Positions 50,156-58,583 of a stretch of DNA of 64,000 nucleotides are shown here, in pieces; the stretch's first letter is position 1; each line of letters opens with the position of its first letter. Under the pieces are notes generated by a model. It did no database searches. It was given only the letters and a program-made list of their open reading frames with translations, and was not told where the DNA came from. The stretch covers positions 3,466 through 67,465 of the forward strand of contig JBDTWB010000001.1 in NCBI GenBank assembly GCA_040006895.1, written 5' to 3'. This DNA comes from CAIWHR01 sp040006895. Its GTDB lineage: Bacteria > Pseudomonadota > Gammaproteobacteria > Burkholderiales > Casimicrobiaceae. The position numbers and the translations under genes were made by a program.

Positions 50156-52883
50156 GCCTACGCTCGTCCTGGTAGATGGATCGTCGTACCTCTATCGCGC
50201 CTTCCACGCCCTGCCGGACCTGCGTACGTCACAGGGCGAGCCGACCGGTGCGCTGCGCGGCGTGCTGGCAATGCTCCGGCGTATGGTACAGGACGAGAAG
50301 CCCGACTTTTTCGCCGTGGTCTTCGACGCGCCGGGCAAGACGTTTCGCGACGCGTGGTACGCCGATTACAAGGCCAATCGAGCGGCGATGCCCGACGACT
50401 TGTCGGCACAGATCCAGCCTCTGCACCGCTGCATCCGCGCCGAAGGCTGGCCCTTGCTCATGGTCGAGGGGGTCGAAGCCGATGATGTGATCGGCACCCT
50501 CACGTGTGTCGCGCGCGAGCGCGACATCGACGTGACCGTGTCGACGTCGGACAAGGATCTCGCCCAGCTGGTGGGCCCGCGCGTCAAGCTCGTCAACACC
50601 ATGAGCAACGAGACACTCGACGAGGCGGGGGTGCTCGCCAAGTTCGGAGTTCGCGCCGACCAGCTGCTCGACCTGCTCACCCTCACCGGGGACGCCATCG
50701 ACAACGTGCCAGGCGTCGCCAAGGTCGGGCCGAAGACCGCCGCGAAGTGGCTCAACCAGTATGGCTCGCTCGATGGCGTCATGGCTCGCGCTGCCGAGAT
50801 CGGTGGCGTGGTCGGCGACAACCTGCGCCAGGCGCTCGACTGGCTGCCTCAGGGCAAGCGCCTGCTGACGGTCAAGACGGACTGCGACATGCCGGTCGCA
50901 GCGCTCGACGATCTCAAGCTCGCGACGCCCGACCGCGCCGCGCTGCGCGAGCTCTACGGACGCTACGAATTCAAGACCTGGATGCGCGACATCGAGGCTG
51001 TCGCCAAGGGGGCGGATCCCGACCCCGCGTCCGATCGCGGCGCCGACGCGGCTGCAAGCCAGGCCACCGTACCGCTCGACGCGAACTGCGAGGTCGTCAT
51101 CGATGCCGACGCCTTCGAGCGATGGTGCGCGGCAGTCGAGGCTGCCGGCCTCGTGGCGATGCATGTCGAGACGACGAGCCCGGAGCCGATGGAGGCGCGC
51201 ATCGTGGGCATCGCCCTGGCGATCGCCCCCGACACGGCTTGCTATGTACCACTCGGTCATGGTTACGCCGGCGCGCCTGCCCAGCTTGGCGTCGAGCATG
51301 TGCTCGCCCGCCTCGGGCCATGGTTCGCCGATCAGAAGCGGCGCAAGATCGGCCACAATCTCAAGCAGGACGAGCACTCCCTTGCCAACCACGGCCTCGT
51401 CCTGGCCGGCGTCGCGCACGACACCTTGCTCGAGTCGTACGTCCTCGAGTCGCACAAGCCGCACGATCTCGACAGCCTTCTGCTGCGCCAGCTCGACGCG
51501 CGCATGGTCACGTATGCCGAGATCGCAGGCAAGGGTGCGGCGCAAATCCCGTTCGAGCAGGTGAGCATCGACCAGGCGAGCGCCTATTGCGGAACCAGCG
51601 CGGCCGTGGTCCTGCGCCTGCATGCCAAGCTCGGTCCGCGGATTGCCGCGGACGACAGGCTGAGCCGGGTCTACGGTGCGATCGAGATGCCGGTGCGCGA
51701 GATCCTGTTTCGCATGGAGCGTCATGGCGTGCTGCTCGACACGGGACTGCTCAATGCCCAGAGCCGCGAGCTCGGTGAGCGCATCCTGGCCCTAGAGGAG
51801 CAGGCGTACGCGACGGCTGGCCAGCCGTTCAATCTCGGCTCGCCCAAGCAGCTATGCACGGTGCTTTACGAGAAGATGGGGCTGCCGGTGCGCAAGAAGA
51901 CGGCGACCGGTCAGCCATCGACCGACGAGGAGGTGCTGCAGGAGCTCGCGGCGGACTATCCGCTGCCCAAGCTCATCCTCGAGCATCGCGCGATGTGGAA
52001 GCTCAAGTCCACGTACACCGACAAGTTGCCGCAGCGGGTCAATCCGCGCACGGGCCGGGTCCACACGACGTTCAGCCAGGCGACCGCGGTCACTGGCCGG
52101 CTTGCGTCGCTCGAGCCCAACCTGCAGAACATTCCGATTCGAACGGCCGAGGGCCGGCGCATCCGCGAAGCCTTCGTCGCGCCACCCGGACACGTACTGG
52201 TGTCCGCCGACTATTCGCAGATCGAGCTGCGCATCATGGCGCACCTGTCCCAGGACCCCGCGTTGCTGCAGGCGTTTCGGGAGGGCTCGGATATCCATCG
52301 TGCCACGGCGGCCGATATTTTCGGTGTGGCGCCCGAGGCCGTGACCAGCGAGCAGCGCCGCTACATCAAGGCCGTCAATTTCGGGCTCATCTACGGCATG
52401 AGCGGCTTCGGACTCGCGATCCAGCTCGGTATCGAGCGCTCGGCGGCGCAGCAGTACATCGACAAGTACTTCGCGCGCTATCCGGGCGTGGCGGACTACA
52501 TGCAGCGCACCCGCGAGCTCGCGCGTGGCCAGGGGTACGTGGAGACGGTGTTCGGCCGGCGGCTCTGGCTGCCGGACATCAAAGCCGCAGGCGGCCCGCG
52601 CCGCGCCGGAGCCGAGCGGGCCGCCATCAATGCCCCGATGCAGGGCACGGCAGCCGATCTCGTGAAACTGGCCATGATCGCCGTCGATGGCTGGATCGCG
52701 CACCAGGGGCTCGCAACCCGGCTGGTCCTGCAGGTCCACGACGAGTTGGTCTTCGAAGTACCGGAAGCGGAGCTCGAGCAGGTGCGCCGCGAATTGCCCG
52801 CGCAGATGCAGAACGTGGCGGAGCTGTCTGTGCCTCTCGTGGCCGATGTCGGCGCGGGTCCGAACTGGGAGCGGGCGCACTGA
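50154..52883 (+). CDS. polA: DNA polymerase I with an altered proofreading site
   Basis: A 909-residue PolA. The 5'-3' exonuclease is intact (VDGSSYLYRAFHALP, VVFDAPGKTFRD, VEGVEADDVIG, STSDKDLAQLVG, GDAIDNVPGVAKVGPKTAAKWL). In the 3'-5' exonuclease, E. coli Asp355 and Asp501 align with His337 and Ser482, while Glu339 and Asp406 remain. The polymerase keeps motif A (VSADYSQIELRIMAHL near 684), the O-helix (RRYIKAVNFGLIYG near 736) and motif C (LQVHDELVFEVPE near 862). Proofreading is probably lost. The start fits the family N-terminus. Confidence 0.95.
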   Translation: MPTLVLVDGSSYLYRAFHALPDLRTSQGEPTGALRGVLAMLRRMVQDEKPDFFAVVFDAPGKTFRDAWYADYKANRAAMPDDLSAQIQPLHRCIRAEGWPLLMVEGVEADDVIGTLTCVARERDIDVTVSTSDKDLAQLVGPRVKLVNTMSNETLDEAGVLAKFGVRADQLLDLLTLTGDAIDNVPGVAKVGPKTAAKWLNQYGSLDGVMARAAEIGGVVGDNLRQALDWLPQGKRLLTVKTDCDMPVAALDDLKLATPDRAALRELYGRYEFKTWMRDIEAVAKGADPDPASDRGADAAASQATVPLDANCEVVIDADAFERWCAAVEAAGLVAMHVETTSPEPMEARIVGIALAIAPDTACYVPLGHGYAGAPAQLGVEHVLARLGPWFADQKRRKIGHNLKQDEHSLANHGLVLAGVAHDTLLESYVLESHKPHDLDSLLLRQLDARMVTYAEIAGKGAAQIPFEQVSIDQASAYCGTSAAVVLRLHAKLGPRIAADDRLSRVYGAIEMPVREILFRMERHGVLLDTGLLNAQSRELGERILALEEQAYATAGQPFNLGSPKQLCTVLYEKMGLPVRKKTATGQPSTDEEVLQELAADYPLPKLILEHRAMWKLKSTYTDKLPQRVNPRTGRVHTTFSQATAVTGRLASLEPNLQNIPIRTAEGRRIREAFVAPPGHVLVSADYSQIELRIMAHLSQDPALLQAFREGSDIHRATAADIFGVAPEAVTSEQRRYIKAVNFGLIYGMSGFGLAIQLGIERSAAQQYIDKYFARYPGVADYMQRTRELARGQGYVETVFGRRLWLPDIKAAGGPRRAGAERAAINAPMQGTAADLVKLAMIAVDGWIAHQGLATRLVLQVHDELVFEVPEAELEQVRRELPAQMQNVAELSVPLVADVGAGPNWERAH

Positions 52884-53037
52884 TTTAGAGCGTCGCGGTG
52901 TGTCCGAGGTGGCGAAACATCGGTGTGCGCACGCCTGGGCCGACGCGCCCGGCCTGCCGACGTTGTAGGATTGCCGGGAGAATACGCAAATGGCTGCGCT
53001 TCGACGAACCATGCTGACTTTCCACAAGGAGCTTCTC

Positions 53038-53988
53038 ATGTTGCCGACCAAGACGCTTGTCGTGCTCGCCCTGGCTTCCGTCGCGACCGCGGCGGCGGCG
53101 CAGGAAACGAAGGTCGCCATCGGCCTCTCGGGCTGGACCGGTTTCGCGCCGCTGACCCTCGCCAAGGAAGCCGGGCTCTTCAAGAAGCACGGTCTCGACG
53201 TCACGCTGCGCAAGATTCCACAGAAGGACCGCCATCTCGCGATCGCCTCGGGTGACGTGCAGTGCGCGGCCACTACGGTCGAGACCTGGATCGCGTGGAA
53301 CGCCAATGGCGTGGCGACCACCCAGATCTTCCAGCTCGACAAGAGCTACGGCGCGGACGGCATGGTGGTCAAGCCGAACATCGCCAAGATTGCCGACCTC
53401 AAGGGCAAAACCGTCGCCGCGAGCGCTCCCGGCACGGCGCCGTACTTCACCCTCTCCTGGTTCCTCGCCAAGAACGGCGTGTCGGTCAAGGACGTCAAGG
53501 TGGTCAACCTCGAGCCGCAGGCGGCCGCCAACGCCATGATCGCCGGAACGAGCGACCTCGACGCAGCGATGACCTACGAACCCTATCTGTCGTCCGTGCG
53601 CGCCAAGCCCGAAGCCGGGAAGATCATCGCCACCACCCTCGATTACCCGATGGTGATGGACACGGTCGGCTGCACGCCCAGGTTCCTGGCAGACAATCCC
53701 AAGGCGGCCAAGGCACTGGCCGATGCCTACTTCGATGCCCTGGAGATGATCCGCAACGATCCGAAGAAGAGCTTCGAGATCATGGGCGCCGATGTGAAGC
53801 AGACCGGCGAGCAGTTCGAGGCCAGCCAGAAGTACCTGCGCTGGCAGGACAAGGCCGCGAACCAGAAGTTCTTTTCCGGCGAGCACGCGCAGTTCTCCAA
53901 GGAGGCGGCGCAGTTGCTGCTCGACACCGGCGTCATCAAACAGATCCCCGACCTCTCGAAGCTTGCCGACACCCGTTTCATCCAGTAG
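53038..53988 (+). CDS. NitT/TauT-type ABC transporter substrate-binding protein
   Basis: Periplasmic binding protein, 316 residues with a Sec signal (LVVLALASVATAAAAQ, cleavage near residue 20). VAIGLSGWTGFAPLTLAKEAGLFKKHGLDV near 25 is the start of an NMT1/TauA fold, and GDVQCAATTVETWIAWNANG near 76 lies in the ligand cleft. The ATG at 53038 has AAGGAG 8-13 nt upstream; the ATG at 52990 lacks this. The family imports nitrate, sulfonates, taurine, urea-related or aromatic acids; the ligand here is undetermined. Permease starts 3 nt later. Confidence 0.9.
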   Translation: MLPTKTLVVLALASVATAAAAQETKVAIGLSGWTGFAPLTLAKEAGLFKKHGLDVTLRKIPQKDRHLAIASGDVQCAATTVETWIAWNANGVATTQIFQLDKSYGADGMVVKPNIAKIADLKGKTVAASAPGTAPYFTLSWFLAKNGVSVKDVKVVNLEPQAAANAMIAGTSDLDAAMTYEPYLSSVRAKPEAGKIIATTLDYPMVMDTVGCTPRFLADNPKAAKALADAYFDALEMIRNDPKKSFEIMGADVKQTGEQFEASQKYLRWQDKAANQKFFSGEHAQFSKEAAQLLLDTGVIKQIPDLSKLADTRFIQ

Positions 53989-53991
53989 CCG

Positions 53992-54765
53992 ATGCGGCCG
54001 CTGCAACCGGTCGCGCCGGGCGCGCGCATCGCGCTAGGCGTGGCGTTCTTCGTCGTGTTCGTGGCGGCGTGGGCGGCGGTCACGCTCGGTGGCTACGTCA
54101 GCAAGACCTTCCTCGCCGATCCCATCACCATGGTGCGGTCGGGCTGGACGCTGCTGACCGAAATGGGCTTCGGCTACGACATCGCGATGACCGTCTGGCG
54201 GGTGGTGGGCGGATTCCTCATCGCTACCGCGCTGGCGCTGCCCCTCGGCGTGGCAATGGGCACCTACAAGCCGGTCGAGGCCTTTTTCGAGCCCTTCGTC
54301 TCGTTCTCACGCTACCTGCCGGCTTCCGCCTTCATACCGCTGCTGATCCTGTGGGCCGGCATCGGCGAGGCGCAGAAGCTCGCGGTCATCTTCATCGGCA
54401 GTTTCTTCCAGCTGACGCTGATGATCGCGGTGATCGTCGGCAACACCCGGCGGGACCTGGTCGAAGCTGCCTATACCCTGGGCGCATCCGATCGTTCCCT
54501 CATCCGGCGGGTGCTGCTGCCGGGCGCGGCCCCGGAGATCGCCGAGACGCTGCGCCTGGTGTTGGGATGGGCGTGGACTTACGTGATCGTCGCCGAGCTG
54601 ATCGGCGCCTCGTCGGGCATCGGCCACATGATCACCGACAGCCAGGCGCTGCTCGCGACCGACCAGATCATCTTCGGCATCATCGTCATCGGTCTGATCG
54701 GCCTGGCGAGCGACCTCGCCTTCAAGCAGGGCAATCGCCGGCTCTTCCCCTGGTCGCAGATCTAG
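53992..54765 (+). CDS. NitT/TauT-type ABC transporter permease
   Basis: Inner-membrane permease of 257 residues with about six hydrophobic segments (IALGVAFFVVFVAAWAAVTLGG near residue 13, VVGGFLIATALALPLGVAMG near 72). SFSRYLPASAFIPLLILWAGIGEAQKLAVIFIGSFF near 104 is the diagnostic TauC/SsuC segment and EAAYTLGASDRSLIRRVLLPGAAPEI near 161 the EAA coupling loop. Lies 3 nt after the binding protein and 5 nt before the ATPase. Confidence 0.92.
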   Translation: MRPLQPVAPGARIALGVAFFVVFVAAWAAVTLGGYVSKTFLADPITMVRSGWTLLTEMGFGYDIAMTVWRVVGGFLIATALALPLGVAMGTYKPVEAFFEPFVSFSRYLPASAFIPLLILWAGIGEAQKLAVIFIGSFFQLTLMIAVIVGNTRRDLVEAAYTLGASDRSLIRRVLLPGAAPEIAETLRLVLGWAWTYVIVAELIGASSGIGHMITDSQALLATDQIIFGIIVIGLIGLASDLAFKQGNRRLFPWSQI

Positions 54766-54770
54766 CGGTC

Positions 54771-55598
54771 ATGACGGATTCGATCCTGGCGATCCGTGGC
54801 GTGGCGCGCGCCTTTCCGTCGGTGCATGGCGGTCCCCCGACCCTCGCGCTGGAGGCGACCGACCTCACTGCGGCCGAGAACGACTTCATCACCATTCTCG
54901 GGCCTTCCGGTTGCGGCAAGAGCACGTTGCTGCGCATCGTTGCCGGGCTCGACCATCCGACGTCCGGGGAGGTCCTGCTCGACGGCCGGCGCATCGAAGG
55001 TCCGGGCTCGGATCGGGGCATGGTGTTCCAGAGTTACACGCTCTTTCCCTGGCTGGACGTGCTGGACAACGTCTGCTTCGGGCTGCGTGAGCGGGGTCTG
55101 CCCCGCAATCGCCAGGTCGAGGTTGCCCGGATGTTCATCGACAAGGTGGGACTCACCGGTTTCGAGCGTCACTATCCGAAGCAGCTTTCCGGCGGCATGC
55201 AGCAGCGCACTGCGCTCGCCCGCGCGCTCGCGAACGATCCGCGCATCCTGCTGATGGACGAGCCGTTCGGGGCACTCGATCACCAGACGCGCGAGCTGAT
55301 GCAGGAACTCCTGCTCGGGATCTGGGAAGCGGAGCGCAAGACCGTGCTGTTCGTGACCCACGACATCGACGAGGCGGTATTCATCGGCTCCCGGGTGGTG
55401 GTCATGACCACGCGGCCGGGGCGCATCAAGGTCGATCGCGCCGTGCCGTTGCCGCATCCGCGGCACTATGCGATGAAAACCTCGCCCGAGTTCACCCAAC
55501 TCAAGGCCGAGCTCACCGACGAGGTGCGCACCGAGGTGCTGGCCGCGCAGCAAGCGATGGCGACCGCGGGCGCGCGCCGCGACCGCGCCACGAGTTAG
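54771..55598 (+). CDS. NitT/TauT-type ABC transporter ATPase
   Basis: A 275-residue ATPase: Walker A GPSGCGKST near residue 45, Q-loop VFQSYTLFPW, signature LSGGMQQRTALARAL near 143, Walker B ILLMDEPFGALDHQT and VTHDIDEAVF near 198. The ATG at 54771 is 5 nt after the permease stop. It completes an importer whose genes converge on the minus-strand catabolic cluster, which carries its own second importer of the same class. Confidence 0.93.
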   Translation: MTDSILAIRGVARAFPSVHGGPPTLALEATDLTAAENDFITILGPSGCGKSTLLRIVAGLDHPTSGEVLLDGRRIEGPGSDRGMVFQSYTLFPWLDVLDNVCFGLRERGLPRNRQVEVARMFIDKVGLTGFERHYPKQLSGGMQQRTALARALANDPRILLMDEPFGALDHQTRELMQELLLGIWEAERKTVLFVTHDIDEAVFIGSRVVVMTTRPGRIKVDRAVPLPHPRHYAMKTSPEFTQLKAELTDEVRTEVLAAQQAMATAGARRDRATS

Positions 55599-55615
55599 CC
55601 GCGGCCGGCGTGGTG

Positions 55616-55675
55616 AGCGAGCGGCGCGTTTCAGCGAGCGGCGTGTTCAGCGAGCGGCGTGTTCAGCGAGCGGCG
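55616..55675. repeat. Tandem repeat, four copies of AGCGAGCGGCG at 16-17 bp spacing
   Basis: Cores at 55616-55626, 55633-55643, 55649-55659 and 55665-55675; the last two full units are identical (16 bp). The array fills the gap between convergent genes and its last copy spans the final codons and stop of the aldolase-family gene. Looks like slippage-driven expansion. Confidence 0.8.
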
Positions 55676-56604
55676 AGCAGCCCGGCGTTGCGGGCCAGCT
55701 TCTCGATCTCGGCCCGCTCGTCGGCATCGACGCCGAGCTGCGGCGGTCGCACGGTCGCATGCGGGAAGATGCCTTGCAGCTTGAGCACTTCCTTCATGCG
55801 CGGCCGGTAGTCGCGGATCGGCGCCCGCCAGCAGTAGCGTGCGAGGGGTCCGAGCCGCTCCCAGATGGCGGCACCGCGTACGTAGTCGCGCTCCGCCGCG
55901 TGGCGCTGCATCGCCACGAGCTCGGCCGTCGCGGTGCCGGCGAAACCGATCAGGGCGCCGTCGCAGCCCATCACCATCGCCTCCCAGATGAACGTGTCGC
56001 TGCCGGTGAGAATGCCGAGCTTGCGCGGCAGGGTTTTGGCGGTGGCGATCGTCTCGATCGTCTTGGGCGTGTCGAACGACGCCTCCTTGAGCCCGATCAC
56101 CTCGGGAATGGTCGCCAGTCGCGCCAACGTCTCGGGGGGGAAGTCGGGTCCGAATGCCTTGGGAAACTGAAAGGCAATCAGCGGCAGGCCGACGCCGTCG
56201 GCGATGGCCTTGTGATACTGGTAGATCATCTCGGCGGGAACCGGGTTGCCAAGGAAGGTGGGGAATGGCGGGAATACGGCCAATGCCTGTGCCCCGGCAT
56301 CGCGCAGGGCGTTACCCCAGCGCACGGCGTCGCGCGTGGACCCGGCGATCAACCCCGATACCAGCGGGCAGGCGTCGCCGATCGCTTCGCGACATGCCTT
56401 GAGGATGTCGAGCTGCTCGTCCCGATCGAGGGCGGGGCCCTCGCTCGCATCCATGTTCATCGCGATGGCGGTCGGCCGTTGACCCGCGATCCAGGCGATG
56501 TAACGCGAGAGGGTGGGCCAGTCTACCGAGGTGTCGGGCAGCATCGGGAGGAACGGCGCGGCAACGATGCCTTGCAGGGTGAATCCGGTTTCGGGCCTGC
56601 TCAT
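55663..56604 (-). CDS. Dihydrodipicolinate synthase family protein (aldolase/lyase)
   Basis: A 313-residue class I aldolase-fold protein of the DapA/NanA family. The Schiff-base Lys is in PEVIGLKEASFDTPKT near residue 167, the Tyr of the catalytic network in AEMIYQYHKAI near 130, and GILTGSDTFIWEAMVMGCDGALIGFAGTA near 195 is the second half of the site. Not the lysine gene DapA, given the operon. The start overlaps the ATPase stop by 4 nt (ATGA) with GGAGG upstream. Likely last enzyme of the imported compound's catabolism. Confidence 0.88.
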   Translation of the reverse strand: MSRPETGFTLQGIVAAPFLPMLPDTSVDWPTLSRYIAWIAGQRPTAIAMNMDASEGPALDRDEQLDILKACREAIGDACPLVSGLIAGSTRDAVRWGNALRDAGAQALAVFPPFPTFLGNPVPAEMIYQYHKAIADGVGLPLIAFQFPKAFGPDFPPETLARLATIPEVIGLKEASFDTPKTIETIATAKTLPRKLGILTGSDTFIWEAMVMGCDGALIGFAGTATAELVAMQRHAAERDYVRGAAIWERLGPLARYCWRAPIRDYRPRMKEVLKLQGIFPHATVRPPQLGVDADERAEIEKLARNAGLLAAR

Positions 56605-57506
56605 GACAATGATCCTCCGTGCCCTTCGACCGTGGCGGCATGCGTGCCGGTGCCCCGCAGCACGCCGCGATCGAGAAAGATGCGGGTGATGACGTCCTCC
56701 GCCTCGATGAAGGCCGGTAATCGACGCGCGTCGAGTCCGCGCGGTCGCGCCAGGTCGATGCGCAGGGTCTTCTCGATTTTGCCGGGACGCGGGCTCATCA
56801 CCAGGACCCGGTCGGCGAGGAGCACCGCCTCGTCGATCGAATGGGTGATGAACACGACGGTCTTGCGGGTGGCGAGCCACAGCGACTCGAGGTCGAGCCG
56901 CATCTGCTCGCGGGTGAGTGCATCCAGCGCACCGAAGGGCTCGTCCATGAGCAGCAGCGGTGCATCGTGGATCAGCGCACGGGCAATGGCCACGCGCTGG
57001 CGCATGCCACCGGACAGTTCGTGGGGAAACCGATCGGCGAATTCGGCGAGGCCCACCTGGGCGAGCAAGGCCAGGGCACGCTCGCGATAGGTGCGCGGGT
57101 CGAGGCCCCGCAACTCCACCTGTACCAGCACGTTGTCGAGCGCGTTGCGCCATTGCAGCAGCACCGGGCTCTGGAATACCACGCCGACATCGGTTTGCGG
57201 CCGGGTGACGCGCACGCCGGCGACGCGCACTTCGCCGGCGCTCGCGGGTTGCAAGCCGGCGATCACCCGCAGCAGGGTGCTCTTGCCGCAGCCGGACGGG
57301 CCGACGATGGCGACGAACTCGCCGGGCGCGACGTCGAGGTCGATCGACTCGAGGGCGCGGGTGGCGGCGACGTTCCTGCCGGCGGTGTGCTGGTAGGTCT
57401 TGGTGACGCCGCGCAGTTCGACGTAGCCCGGCGGCACCTTGGCGGGGCTCGCGGCGGCGTCCGGGTCGTCGACCCGTTGAGGTGCGGTCGCAAGGTCGTG
57501 CGGCAT
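56601..57506 (-). CDS. NitT/TauT-type ABC transporter ATPase (catabolic cluster)
   Basis: A 301-residue ATPase. Walker A GPSGCGKST near residue 69, VFQSPVLLQWRNALDNV near 109, signature LSGGMRQRVAIARAL near 164, Walker B LLLMDEPFGALDALT and ITHSIDEAVLLADRV near 219. The frame is open to 57614 but the ATG at 57506 (MPHDLATAPQ) is the better start. Downstream gene starts within its stop codon. Partner of the binding protein at 57562 and permease at 58584. Confidence 0.92.
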   Translation of the reverse strand: MPHDLATAPQRVDDPDAAASPAKVPPGYVELRGVTKTYQHTAGRNVAATRALESIDLDVAPGEFVAIVGPSGCGKSTLLRVIAGLQPASAGEVRVAGVRVTRPQTDVGVVFQSPVLLQWRNALDNVLVQVELRGLDPRTYRERALALLAQVGLAEFADRFPHELSGGMRQRVAIARALIHDAPLLLMDEPFGALDALTREQMRLDLESLWLATRKTVVFITHSIDEAVLLADRVLVMSPRPGKIEKTLRIDLARPRGLDARRLPAFIEAEDVITRIFLDRGVLRGTGTHAATVEGHGGSLS

Positions 57507-57561
57507 CAGGCAGTCGCCCCCCGGCCGGCCATGTCGCCGCAGCGTGCCCTCCGTCTCGGCA

Positions 57562-58533
57562 TCACGGCAGAAAGTCGTTGGTGTGAAACGCCGTCCAGGA
57601 CTTGTCGGTGGCAAGCTCCCGGTAGGTGCGCAGGATGGTCAAGGTCTGGTCCCAGTCGGCCTGCGCACCCATTCCGATCTTGCCTTTGGAGTTCTTGGAA
57701 TCGAGAAGGTCAAGGTCGACCATGAGCTGGTCGAGCGTGGATTGGCGGTTGAGGTCGGGCTTGGCCTTCATGGCGGCGTCGACTGCAGCACCCGGATTTT
57801 TCCTGGCTTCTTCCCACGACTTCACCGTGGCGCGCACGAAACGCTTTACGAGGTCGGGATTCTTGCGCAGGGTCTCGCCGGAGGTGAGGATCGTCATGCC
57901 GACGATGTTGGCGCCCCAGTCGGCATAGCGCATGGCGGAGGGATTGCCGCCCTTGTACTTGATCAGGAAGAACTGGTCGTCGGCGCCGCCCAGCAGCGCG
58001 TCGGCCTTGCGTTCCAGCACGGTGACGACCTTGGCGGCAGGATCGACCTGGACCATGTTGATCTTGGCGCAGTCGACATTGTTGGCCTTGCACACCCCCT
58101 GCAGGAGATGACCCAGCGGGTCGCCGGCACTGACCGCGACCCTCTTGCCTTCGAGGTCCTTGGGAGTCTTGATGTTGGCATCGGTGAGCGACACCACCGA
58201 GAAGCCGGTGGTGTTGAGGAGCGACATCACGCTCTTCACATCCGCGCCCTTGGACGCCGTGAGGATCACCGACGACGAGTCGGCAAGGCCGAACGTATCC
58301 GAGCCGGCGGCCACCGCCTGCACGGTATTGCCCGATCCGCGCCCCTCGTTGATGGTGAGGTCGATGCCTTCGGCGCTGTAGAAGCCGCGGTCCTTGCCAT
58401 AGTAGAACGGCGCGTGCAGTCCGCCGAGATACCAGTTGAGTCGCAGGGATACCTTGTCCTGTGCCCACGCGGTCGTGCCGGATGCCAGCACGCACAGGGT
58501 GGCAAGCGTGCCGATCAATCGTGAAATGCTCAT
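57562..58533 (-). CDS. NMT1/THI5-like ABC transporter substrate-binding protein
   Basis: Periplasmic binding protein of 323 residues. Sec signal residues 1-24 (LIGTLATLCVLASGTTAWAQ). VSLRLNWYLGGLHAPFYYGKDRGFYSAEGIDLTINEG near 28 is the NMT1 signature shared with pyrimidine-precursor and aromatic-acid binders. AGSDTFGLADSSSVILTASKG near 73 and GDPLGHLLQG near 137 line the cleft. AGGAGGAAAAG just upstream of the ATG at 58531-58533 is the strongest ribosome-binding site of this cluster. Confidence 0.92.
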   Translation of the reverse strand: MSISRLIGTLATLCVLASGTTAWAQDKVSLRLNWYLGGLHAPFYYGKDRGFYSAEGIDLTINEGRGSGNTVQAVAAGSDTFGLADSSSVILTASKGADVKSVMSLLNTTGFSVVSLTDANIKTPKDLEGKRVAVSAGDPLGHLLQGVCKANNVDCAKINMVQVDPAAKVVTVLERKADALLGGADDQFFLIKYKGGNPSAMRYADWGANIVGMTILTSGETLRKNPDLVKRFVRATVKSWEEARKNPGAAVDAAMKAKPDLNRQSTLDQLMVDLDLLDSKNSKGKIGMGAQADWDQTLTILRTYRELATDKSWTAFHTNDFLP

Positions 58534-58583
58534 GCTCTTTTCCTCCTGGACCGGTCGGTCCTCTGGTCGATCACCGTCGACGT

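Noticed and set aside
55663..57153. 496-residue version of the aldolase-family gene
   Set aside because: The upstream part is antisense-like Arg/His-rich frame over the ATPase gene; the ATG at 56604 has GGAGG and a 4-bp overlap with the ATPase stop.
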